DNA from: Lethocerus indicus
Taxonomy: Eukaryota; Arthropoda; Insecta; Hemiptera; Belostomatidae
DNA: 64,000 nucleotides
Reading direction: 5' to 3'
NCBI GenBank assembly: GCA_019843655.1
Contig: JACDQD010000005.1
Span: 2,941,575 to 3,005,574 of the forward strand
The position numbers and the translations under genes were made by a program. The notes below the pieces were generated by a model that was not told where the DNA came from, ran no database searches, and worked only from the letters and a program-made list of their open reading frames with translations. This document shows positions 50,520 to 61,270 of the stretch, in pieces; position 1 is the stretch's first letter; each line of letters starts with the position of its first letter.

Positions 50520-50690
50520 CCGGTATAAAAAGAAATTACGATGAACTGTCCATAGCGATAAGGACTCATTCGATAACAAATAAGACGGAAATATTACGGT
50601 AGGACCCATAATTCTGAAACCGATTATAAAATTGATTTACATTTTTCAATCAACAATTTTAGGTTTATTACTTCGATTTGAACTTCCCAC
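50520..50690. repeat. Diverged dispersed repeat, copy 2
   Basis: Direct-orientation partner of 48482-48650, with the same order of conserved blocks and similar spacing. Confidence 0.55.
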
Positions 50691-51810
50691 CTCAGAGCGA
50701 ATAAGAAAATATACTATGATATAGAAATTAATATGATCTCTATTGTAACCCAAGAAATTGGGAATTAAAACTGTCGTCTGTAATTGAATCAGCTTTTATT
50801 ATTGTGCCCAGTCGAGTCTGGGTTATTTTATATTTAGATAGATCGTTTTATTTAATATAGGAATAATAAGAATAAAATAAGGAGTCGCAATTCTCAGAGT
50901 GGCTTCCAAGAATCTCGGTGGCCCAATAAAATATTAGAATTTTACACGAAATTAATTCAGTTAATTGTTTTTCCTTCCGTCTATATTTTCTTCTATTTTC
51001 TCTGTGTTTTAAATCAAGCTTTATTGTAGTGTTTCTTTGAATTTATGTAATAATATTTTTCTTGTAGCAATAAAATTATTTTTTTATACGTACAGGTAAA
51101 TCCAAGTCTATTTCCATCTGCCCTACATAATCCGTTTCTATATGTCACTTGTTTCAAATATGTAATCGTGTTAAAATTATTACCTAAGAATCTGTAAACC
51201 GTATCGTGATTGGACATATACGGCAAAAACAAATTAGACCCTAGGAGATCGATTCTCCTCTGGCGGACCGAATTTTTCTTTAATTTCAAATATTAATTAA
51301 TTAAAAATGCAGAGCTCACTAACTCGGCTTCGGAAATCAGCTTACGAATGTAAATGAACTTTGGGGAAAAAGGACGGAGAATCCCACCCGAGAGATGATA
51401 TTCCGCAGGGTCCAATCGCCATAAATAAATTTTAAGATATTGACGATTTATCAACTAAAATTATTTGTACCCAGCACGGTCTTACGCGAACCTATCGGAA
51501 GTTAGATGTAACTCAAATTATTGATTTAATTGTAATAATAATTTAGGACTATTAGTAATTAGTAACTATCGAAGTCTACTTGAGTGTCCTCCAGTCGTTA
51601 TTTGAGATTCAGTCCTAATCAATTTGAATTCACGACCGATTGAAAAGTTACTAGTCCGGGGGAACAGTTGTATTTCAATCAATTCCGAATTTGAATTGGA
51701 AATTGTTCGAAAATGTTTCACTGCGCCTAATACCTTTACCGGACGGTTTCAATCCCGCGTATTACCCAGCGTATAAATGCTGTATTTCATTGCTCGTCAG
51801 TCGTTCGTCG

Positions 51811-51813
<3 letters not shown>

Positions 51814-51852
<39 letters not shown>
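51814..51852. repeat. (AT)n microsatellite
   Basis: About 19 uninterrupted AT dinucleotides. Confidence 0.97.
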
Positions 51853-51855
<3 letters not shown>

Positions 51856-54486
51856 GCCGAATTTGATTTTATCAATTGCAAGAATGGGAAGGACACTGGC
51901 TATTGGATAGAGCGTCGCAGAATAATAATAATCCGCGCTATGAAAAATTCATACGCGCTGAAAGAATCTATTTGAAGGATGAAAGGACAAAAAACACACG
52001 ATAAAAGGGGGTAAAAAGCGAGCCATTGTGTATCGACCGAAGGTGTTATCAGCTATAAGTTAATTGCGGCCGCGGTGGGCTTCGTCGGATGGACGGGGCC
52101 GATAGCGGCGCCACCTCTCCCCCTACCCCCAACAACATTATTAATTCAAAACCTGTCAAAATATTTCTTCTTTATCTGACCGCGATAACGACGGAAAAAC
52201 TAAAAAAAAGGAGGACGCCGCTGGGGAAGAGTCCCGGGAAAAACCATTTACCGAATACATTTTTGGCCAACGCTCCGCCGACCCTTTGTTCAGCCCCGAT
52301 AGCGATCGAACCCCTGGATATCGATCTTTGGGATTATGTCTTTCTCGATTTGGAGTCCTTCCACGAAGAAACGTCTATAATAAGGATGCGACGAAAACCG
52401 TGCATAGCGTAACAGTAAAGGCTAGGGAATGGTGGGCGCGCTCCAACCATAGCTTTGGATAGACCATCAATCGCTCCAGCATTATCCCATAATTATTCAA
52501 AAATTTTTGTTCGCGATACTTTGATTTTTTCTAGTTATTAACAATCTTAATAGTAAACTCAGGGCGACAAGTAAGTCCGGTACATAACAGAAGGTTAAAA
52601 AAAGTGTATTTCAAAATAATAATATAGTTGTGAATTATATTCTATTTGCATTGCATATTATTGCTCCTCATAATATCATGCCTTGCGAGATTTTTGTTTC
52701 CTCACCCTTATTTCGTCACAGGATTATGCAGTAAGGACTTTCGTGATGAATTTATAAAGTCAATAACAGTTTCAAAAACATGTTCGACAGCTTCCCCATT
52801 CGACAAACGGGCCGTCAAAGTAGATTAAAGTCAAATTACTTAATTTTCTACAAAGTTATGTCCTTGATTCAACAGGTAGTCAATTGATATGACTTCTAGT
52901 GTTCGGCAACTGATCTCCTTTGATTTAGTTAATAGTATAATTATAGTCTGACTTTCCGGTATTCTTTATGGCTCATTTCATGCCAGTATCCTAGCACTGC
53001 TGTGATTTTTGCTTTATATATCCACATATTATGAAATAATTTTATTGCACTAAAAGTAATGAAATAACGAAGAGGCGTACTCGCCATTTAGTATAGATCT
53101 CTCTTGAACATCAAATTTTAAACCAACGATAAGGAACTGGTAACAGGCGATGAGATATAGAATCGTAAGAGTAACGGCAATCCATACTGTAAGAACATTT
53201 AAATTAGCAGTTGAATAAATCGTAGCAATCGGGCCAAGTAATTGGAGTCGCGAGAGGGGATTAAACGGGAGAGGTGTGGTTGGCATCCCTGCAGTCTTAA
53301 TTTCTAGGGAGCCTAACCGATATAATTGAATACCGAACAATTTGCATTTTAAATGAGCCAATCGGTTTGAAATATTCATTAGGGAAACCGACGTAGAATA
53401 AATTCGACATCGGTTTTTCTAATATTGCTTTCCAACGCCGCTCCGACTTCGATAGTGGAATCAAATTATACGGTATAGACCCGTTTGACTATTCTTCCGT
53501 TATATTAGACCGGTTTTGACGTTTTTGCGAAGAACTGCAAAACTAAGAATCCTTGAACTAAAGGAAAGTCACTAAATGGGCGTCACAAAGTGGAAAATTT
53601 GTATAATAGCGGATTCAAACAGACCATTGCATTTGGAGTAAATTTGTTTACCTACCGTGATTTTAACCTGCGATTAATCACAACAGTCCTTTAATAAAAT
53701 TAATTATATGTAACGCCCACGTTACCGCACAGAATTTAACGTGAAACATAACCGTACCATTTGCGACTTAAATTATATATTTAAAAATTTGAGATATAAC
53801 TTATTTTCCATGTTTTGCTAATGTCGAGTGATGTAACACTCAGAGTTTGTGATTCAACCCGGTTAACTGGTCCCAATACTAAGCTGAATGCATTTAGAGA
53901 CCCCCAGATTGATCTACACTTCGGTCGGACCCTGACGACGGTACCATTGAGAGTTCCGAAACGTCGGAAGCAGGAAAACCCGAGAGGGCCCCCAGAAGGA
54001 AACGGCAAAAACCTTTCCGGCGGTTTCCAAGCAGAGGAAAATCCGGGAATAATAGGGAGTCTACCCCGCAGTATTACGCGCGATCCTACCGGAAGTCGGT
54101 TCCGGTATCGGAAACTTTTGCACGTTTATAATTAAAAGAAATTCTGTTGACAAAATCGGGCAGTTTTTCAATTATCCAAATCGCTTATTTTTCTCATTAA
54201 TCAACGCCTATAAAAAAATTAACGCATTTATGTAGGAAATTTCCTCCCGATCCGATTGTACTCCGTAAGTACCTTTAACATGAAACGAATTCTTAGCCTG
54301 CCAATACGATCTTTGCCTATGATGTATACAAGAACTTGTGCCCAACAAGCTGATTATTAATACGCTGAAAGGGAAGGGCCGTAGGTGGGCTCGAATTCTG
54401 TAAGGTATTGGCCGAGTGAAGGGCCATCGAGTAGTGGTATGCAGTGGGGGACGTGAAATTCGCCCGGATACAACAAGAGGGCCGGG

Positions 54487-54507
54487 TACTACTACTACTA
54501 CTACTAA
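54487..54507. repeat. (TAC)n microsatellite
   Basis: Seven TAC trinucleotides. Confidence 0.95.
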
Positions 54508-54820
54508 TACTAGTGTGATCTGATTGATGCCCCACTTGATACGGGTATAATGAGGCCGGCAGTTAGGCTAGTCCCTAGTCTCCACCAGAGATTACCCTCC
54601 ACAGTCTAAACCCCCCGGACCGATTATTGTCGGGCGAACAGCCCTCTGATTACACCCCCGGCGAGGATGTTAGCCCCAGTACCGAAATAAGGCGAAAAAG
54701 GGTCCAACATTTAACTGCTACTACATCTAAAACTTCCGCAGAATTACTATTTAGTACAGAAAATTTATACCAGCACAGCATGCACAATTTTAAATAATTA
54801 AAAACGAAGAAAAATGAATG

Positions 54821-55360
54821 ATGCTTTTTTAACTGTTTTATTTTTGCACAATCAACTTATACAGTTATGGGTGCAATTGATACATGTATTTATTTCCGCG
54901 TGTTTGTCTCGATAAAGAAACCACCCAGTGATGGCGCTTTTGACATGTTTTAACTACTGCCCGAGGTGATCTCTGGGCCAGTGGCGTTTAAGCCGTCGTG
55001 GTGGGGATAGTGGATGGGCAAAAGAGGGAAGGGACTGAACGAGTGGGTGTGGATGTGGAGAGAGGCGGGAATGGAATTTAAGGAAGCGTGATTTTGCGAC
55101 TTCGTCGACTGTTGGTATGTTGAGGTCATTATGGATTGTTTGGTTACAAACATACCAGGGAACATTAAGGATGGTACGAAGGACTTTTGCGGGCGATGTT
55201 GGATTTCTTAGCGGAACCCCATAGCTCTATTCCGTAAGTCCATGTCGGTTTTAAAATGGATTTGTATACTGTAAGTTTGTTGTCTACTGTCAGCTTTGAT
55301 GTCATTTTCAATAGGGGTCTCAGCAGTCCAAATTTGCGACTTTTAAACAGTGGATACATT
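54821..55360 (-). pseudogene. Jockey-type LINE 3' end (RT C-terminus plus 3' UTR), copy at 55 kb
   Basis: The minus strand encodes KLTVDNKLTVYKSILKP followed by TWTYGIELWGSAKKSN, the Jockey-clade motif just after the RT domain. In a shifted frame, DLNIPTVDEVAKS resembles the ORF2 C-terminal tail. A 3' UTR reaches an aataaaa signal near 54838 and an A-rich end near 54800. It is frame-broken and 5'-truncated. The same sequence, diverged, lies at 60322-60818. Confidence 0.8.
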
Positions 55361-58300
55361 TTTTTGGACCCCTCTGTATTTTAAACGGGGATTATAAATG
55401 GCAGACGGCGTGACTTCAAATTTTTTCTCTGTCCGATACAATGCAGCAGTTGTAGAACTGCAGGGAGCAGTGTACAACCCGCGGATTGAACCTGCGTTCA
55501 GAGGTGTTCCTGAGAACATGACGCATTGCTCGGCGAAAGAAGAGAAGGCGGGGCCCGGGGAAGGACGGGGGGGAGGGGAAACAGAAGGAAGAAAAAAAAT
55601 CGTGCGGGATATCGTAAATTCGGTGTTCAATAAAGGGGTCCACACCGCACTACCGAAATTTACGGTTCATAACCCCGGTGTAATTCTTTATTAAAGTTGA
55701 AGCGAGAGAGGGAGAGAGAGTGAGAGCGGTTGAGAGTGAGAGTGGGCGGGGTAGAGTGGGTAGAAGTGTGTGGGGGGCCTTGTTCACAGAATCCACGTTT
55801 TTTGGAGGCGGGGCTGGTTTTATTTTCATTTATTTGTACAAGACATCCGGTCTATTACAGCGGTCTATATGCAGATGAAGTAATCAGGGAACACAGAACA
55901 GTTTGAACGTAATCTAATTCTTATTACCGTTCAACTAATATGTATAAAGTACACAAAATAAGGGTTGAATGATAAGGAATTGCGTATTTTCAATGGTAGT
56001 TTTCATTAGACACAGCCATACGAAGGAGAATATTGATATTTTAATCTCGGTTCAGAATTAGACCCCATTTAAAAATATAAGTTAAAAACACACCCATAGT
56101 GAAAAGCGACAAGAAAAAGTAGTACTATCACGTTAAAATCACTATAAATTGTTTATAAGCGAAAAATATTCAATATATTCCACAATTCAACAATTTGTTC
56201 ATTTTCGTTATATTTCATTCTGCTTAATAAACATCCGGCAGTCAAGAACCTTTGGGGGAAAGCCAAGTGACCGGTCTAATCGGCTTTATCGGCCCTTTTC
56301 ATAATCACTTGCGAAAACTGTAATTTCGTCCGATTCCCCGAAAACCAATTCCTGGGGGGGGGGGTGCACTGGAAACCGGTTTATCTATTGCTAATATTAG
56401 CAGACTAGAATGCCAGATTAATATTGGCTTTTTTATATTTTTAAAAAATTGTCATTCCTGTAAAAATTGGAATTGGAGGACAGTTTTAGAGTACACGACG
56501 AGGGGGGTGGGAAGAGAGCTGTGATTAGGGAATCGGACTATTGGAACTATCGAACCGTGCCCCCGGCCCACTGCTGTATTGCGGCGGTGCGTACGTGCGT
56601 CCAATCCTTTAAATTGTTTGTTCGAAAATTGGAATATGGCCCAAAGTACTTTATTTTTTATTTGTGTTCGTTTCGCTTTTTAGTTTTCAATACGCGAGGT
56701 GGTGGAATTCAGAGTTCAAGACTGCAGACAACTAAGCCCAAATATTCCGGATGAATGCCCGCCCCGGGATCGCTACTGAGGCCACTTTCAGGAGAACATG
56801 CTATATCCACCATAAATTTAACAATGTTAAGGTCGAATGGCCATAACAGATCCAAAACTTACCAAGTGAAATTCACAATCGACTTAATAGTATCTGGTCG
56901 GAGCCGTGGACCTAAAAGCCCGATGTTATCTGAATAGCCTAACCCGGTTGACATTCACGTTGTGCGGGTCAGTATCAATAGCGCCGTAACTTTACATTTA
57001 TCGTATATGTAATTAGACAATGCAATAATTGTTACCTTAATTATTTTTTCTTAACTGTACAAAAATATGTGTATCTGTGTATTATTCATACATATATACA
57101 TAACAACATAATTTCAAATTTTTTATGTGTACACAATAAAAACTCTTACAAGCCTTACTATCCGCTGGTGTTTCCTTATCGTTTATCATCTGCCGTTTTT
57201 CCAATTATGTGAGTGTTTTAGTTTTGTTAAAATGTAGATAAATATACATTATGTGCGTTATGTTAAAATCTATTAAGGACTCATTTTTTTATTTCCAATA
57301 CGCGTTACATAAAGCGACAAATTGCAGAGTGAAGATATTTAAATTTTCAATCCTTCTTTACCCCCGCCACCGCCACCGGCCTAAGTTCTATTAGGAGGTG
57401 GGCCACATGGGAAATTCGTTCCAAGTCATTTTTTTCGCGGTTCAAATTGGACGGTTGCGGAAGTTCGCCGGCCGGGCAGGAGAGCCAAAAGTCAATGATA
57501 AGTGACGTCGAAGTGTCAAAAAAAAAAGAAAAAAGAAGGACTGGAAGAGAGCGGGGTGAAAAAGTTCGGGAAATTGGGTAATAAATTGTCAGATTGCAGA
57601 ATCCATTTAATATCCGCAGTGGGTGAAGTGGAGGGCGGTTGTTATTTGGCCGTTATCAAATATTGATGCATCAAAGCACCTCCCTCCATCCCCCATCCCA
57701 CTTTTTATTGACCCTAATGATGGCAGATACGTGCCAATTTATAAAGGGGACATAATGAATTACAGTTTACCTGCCTATATTAGATGTAATGATTAAGTAA
57801 GCATAACGTAAGCACGACCTTTTACGATTTAATGAGTACGCCGGAGTTTTTAATTGAAGAAAAATTCGGTCTGAAACCGAATGATACGCAATAAGAAAGT
57901 GCAATTTTAATTTCACTCCTACACACATAAATATAAATCTCTACTTAATAAAAAAACGCACAGATACACGAACGATTGCACATAACATAACCAAGAAAGG
58001 ATGAAGACCAGGAACAGGACATACAGAATTCAACTATCTGTGAAAAATGTTAAGAAATAGATAAAAATCAAACACATTTGACTTAGTGTAAGAACTATGA
58101 AAGTGAATTGGGAGAAACAAAAATAGAAATAAGATTACATAATGACCGGATTAACGAAAAAAAATATTAGATTTTATGAAAAACATATACCAACAAATAT
58201 AAACATAATAACGGCGACCAGAAAGATTGCGCGATATGTAAATGCAAAATAAGAAAAATTCACTCTTAACTTTTCGTTAGCTAAGAACACATAGAAGCCT

Positions 58301-58935
58301 CAAATAAAGGGGCTGTTACTATGACACGATCTAAAACATGGAGGAACTCCTTACTTAAGGCACTGTTTGGTACAAGGCTATTTATTGCAGTTCGGCTCGT
58401 CAATCCGAAGTTCCGGTTGAAATTTCCGGTAGAACTTTTCTCTCCGGCAAAACAAAAACTCCGTTAATCGCATTTTCCGGCAATTTTAGTTTCCATCGGA
58501 CAGATTTCGTTTTATCGGAGCCAAAAATCCACGTGGCGGCATTCCCCCGGTTTTCGGATTTTCCGACCCGGCCATTCAGCAGCCTAACCTCTTTCTCTCG
58601 ACCTTTCTTTATAATATTAAAATATCCCTAGTTCGGAGGCCGTGAAAAAAAGAGATTAAAGCGAACAAGGTAAAGGTCGGATTTAATAAAAACAGATTTA
58701 GCGATATTAGAAGAGCTTTGGGCTAGTCGGGGGCGGGGGCCTGTGAGAAAAAAGAACCTGCTCCGATCGTTACGACCCTGTACGACTTTTTCACGATAAC
58801 CGACTCATAAGAAGTTGTATTCCCGCGAAATTTTGAATAAAAATCAGTCAGTCGGAATAAAATGTATATATCAATTGTAATTTAATATAAAAATGTCTTC
58901 ATTCAATCCTTACATTACAGTACAGTTAATTCACT

Positions 58936-59028
58936 ATGTCAGAAAACTCACGGTTACCATGGAAAATTGGTTTGGTTGGCGCATTAGCTACAGCATTTTT
59001 ATTATTAATAAAAAGCGTGACTATTTAG
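58936..59028 (+). CDS. Candidate 30-codon ORF, single transmembrane helix peptide
   Basis: ATG to TAG, 30 codons. After a short polar start (MSENSRLPWK) comes a hydrophobic run (IGLVGALATAFLLLI), then Lys-Ser and a short tail. It could form one membrane helix. It lies on the strand opposite the LRR gene, inside that gene's 33-kb intron and about 300 bp from the 59331 exon. I see no promoter, splice or codon evidence; a chance ORF in AT-rich DNA is quite possible. It does not match the sarcolamban/phospholamban motif that I know. Confidence 0.2.
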   Translation: MSENSRLPWKIGLVGALATAFLLLIKSVTI

Positions 59029-59330
59029 TTTTTCTTAATTCGATAATTTTTATCTCCTCGCTTTAATGGCTACACGTGTCGAGGCTGGAAACTATTTTAG
59101 AATATTACTTAATTTCGTTTTAAGAAAAGACGGAATCCAGTTTTCGGTCAATTTATTATAGCCAGTAGACTTTATAGGCCTACTCATTATGTGATATGGA
59201 ATACAAGAAAAACAAACGAACCCCATCATTTTCTGAATTGAAACTCAGGATTTTGAAACTGACGTTACTGTTGTACGGTGAAAGAATAAAATTATTATTT
59301 TTATTCTATATATAATATAAAATTACTCAC

Positions 59331-59475
59331 AGGAGGGACTTGTCGGCGACGGTTGTTATCGAGTTGCTGATAAGGCGCAAAGATAACAAGTGGGTTGATA
59401 CCAGACTGTCCTGTTCGACTACCTCGAGGCCGCTTCCGACTATGTCGATGTGCGACGTGCTCACGTCGGGGAAAT
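59331..59475 (-). CDS. Exon A of a chaoptin-like LRR protein gene (most N-terminal exon in the window)
   Basis: A 145-bp exon read on the minus strand. The acceptor reads ttttcag just above 59475 and the donor is gtgagt at 59330-59325. Only one frame is open and LRR-like: it begins with two bases completing an upstream codon, encodes 47 residues beginning FPDVSTSHIDIVGSG, and leaves two bases for the next exon. The residues give one LRR with the LxSLRLxxNSI pattern (residues 30-42 of the fragment). The DIVGSGLEVVE stretch resembles the early repeat that follows the N-terminal cysteine cap in chaoptin-like proteins. The partial first codon requires an upstream exon, not found before 64000. A longer Met-initiated ORF in another frame over the same bases is a shadow. 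Splice phase, LRR spacing across the junction to 26161 and consensus sites all agree. Confidence 0.85.
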
Positions 59476-60321
59476 CTGAAAACGGGAGACAATAAAGCGG
59501 TGATTTTACAAGTACAATAAATGAATGAATATACAGAAATGAAATACTACCGATTTTCTTTTTTATATTTTACCGCTATCGTACGGGGACGTTTTGTCAG
59601 GAATAAATTTCTTCGGGAAAAAAAATTACGAAAGTAAAGAGAGAACAGTCATTCAAGAAATTATTTGACCGAAATAGCGGGACGTCAGAAAGGTAATAAT
59701 AGAACGAAATATTTCATTCCGCGAATAGAAATATATTTTCACATAAATATCCTCCTGTTTTTGTTTTCGGCCGTATTATCCAATTGTTCTTAATAATACC
59801 TGCAATCGTTATTTGCATTTTCGTGATGCCTTTTCCCTTTTTTTACTTTTGGCGTGGTGGCGATACGGTATAATAGTTGGGGGTGTCAATGGGTCACATT
59901 TATTTCTCGTAAATTGCCTCCAGTTGATAGAAATAATAATAATAAATAGAGGGCTTACATTGTGGAAAAATAGGCTTCATCCAATAATGTAATATTTTTT
60001 TTACAGGGTTTAATAGACATTAAAGGTTCATCTGGTTCTCACGTGTTGTATGGTCTACCTTATTCGAGGCGAAAGTAAAGAAATCCGGACTTCGATTATT
60101 AGAATTCATGGTATTTTAGAGTTTAATCTTAACATTAATTACCGTATCCATTTTTGACATATAATTCAATCATGCTGTCCTTTCGACCGTACAAAGCGAC
60201 GCAATGTTTATATAGAGTAGTAGTGGAAATGATTTGACGTTTGCAATTCGAATAAACAATTCAAATTTGGACACGTGCAAATGTATAATGTTCGATACCG
60301 TATTCCAAACTCACTGTGTTT
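59476..60321. other. Intronic or upstream sequence, no gene recognised
   Basis: AT-rich sequence upstream of the 59331-59475 exon. I looked here for the exon carrying the signal peptide and N-terminal cysteine cap and saw none. Confidence 0.55.
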
Positions 60322-60818
60322 GCTTGATAACTCGTTTTTTCCTTCCTTTATTTTTGTACAATCAACTACTTATAGTTATTAGTAGAATGGTTGAATGTAT
60401 AGTTTTTTCCGCGTGGAAGACTTGATAAAAGAAACCACCCAATGGTGGCACTTTTGAGACATGAGAACAGTTACGGCTTCGGACTAAAAGGAGATCTCTA
60501 GGCCTGTGGCGTTTTAGCCGAAGTGGGGAGGAGGATAATGGATGGGTAAGAGAGGAAAGGGACTGAACGAGTGGATTAGGATGAGGAGTGAGGCGGGAGT
60601 GGAACTTCAGGAACCGGGATTTCGCGACTTCGTCGACTGTCGGTATGTTGAGGTCATTGTGGATTGTTCGGTTAGAATCATACCAGGATGGTACGAAGGA
60701 CTTTTGACTGGAATCTCTGGATGCGGGCGATGTTGGATATCTTGGCGGAACCCCATAGTTCTATTCCGTAAGTCCATGCCGGTTTTGATAACTCGTAAAT
60801 GGAGGATTACTGATGTCA
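60322..60818 (-). pseudogene. Jockey-type LINE 3' end, second copy (interrupted)
   Basis: Diverged copy of 54821-55360: shared blocks include gactgaacgagtgg, cgcgacttcgtcgactg, ggatggtacgaaggactttt and gcggaaccccatag.tctatt. It ends abruptly at the TTAA that flanks a piggyBac-like MITE, in a stretch (gatgtcatt) that continues in the 55-kb copy. The LINE remnant was therefore probably the insertion target. Confidence 0.75.
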
Positions 60819-61270
60819 TTAACCCTTTCGCTACGGCGGAACGGAGCACCGTGCCGAAAGTGCGAACATTAAGCGCGCACAGTCTTTAACATTCGGAGCC
60901 AAGACTTTTGTCTCAAAAACAACTTTGTAACATTTTAATTTTACTTTGTAATTTAAAATGATTATACCACCATTTTCAATATTTATATAAATCTACTGCA
61001 GTTTTATCACGTATAGGTTTCGTTCCTATCTTCTGACGCATTCAAATTACGACTAACTATTATTATACATTCGAGTGCCAGAGGCCAATGACAAAGCACT
61101 GTCGAAATAAATAAACATTGCAATAGCGCTTGCAATTGTTCGCGAACTGAAAAAATCGAGTTGAATCTACCTTGATTTTTGGCTCCATTTCTGTAAGAGA
61201 TGCGGCGTTCGTGTATAAGCGGCGTTTTGTGGCGGGTGACTATAGTCACCCGTAGTAGCGAAAGGGTTAA
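60819..61270. mobile_element. piggyBac-like MITE (TTAA-flanked, 444 bp)
   Basis: TTAA at 60819-60822 and 61267-61270 flank termini ccctttcgctac and its inverse gtagcgaaaggg (12 bp, perfect). TTAA target duplication plus a CCY-type terminus is the piggyBac signature. A perfect 20-bp palindrome, cgggtgactatagtcacccg, lies at 61233-61252 as a subterminal element. There is no transposase; an 80-codon minus-strand ORF (61007-61249) is probably fortuitous. Non-autonomous. Confidence 0.85.

Larger units (their letters stand above)
26162..59330 (-). other. Giant intron (about 33.2 kb) of the chaoptin-like gene
   Basis: Bounded by a gtgagt donor and a tttatttcag acceptor with matching phase. Both boundaries interrupt LRRs whose period is restored on joining, so no intervening exon is needed. 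It contains all repeats listed between 26.2 and 59.3 kb and one 30-codon candidate ORF on the opposite strand. Apart from those I see alternating AT-rich DNA and C/G-rich patches without sustained coding character. Long introns near the 5' end of developmental or neural cell-surface genes often hold enhancers, but no specific element can be assigned by eye. Confidence 0.75.

Noticed and set aside
57950..58270. A-rich stretch with a short frame containing KDCAICKCKI that looked like a zinc-binding retroelement piece
   Set aside because: Multiple stops in all frames and only two or three cysteines; cannot be assigned to any family by eye.
61007..61249. 80-codon ORF inside the piggyBac-like MITE
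   Set aside because: Covers subterminal sequences including the 20-bp palindrome; no transposase motif, and the element is only 444 bp.
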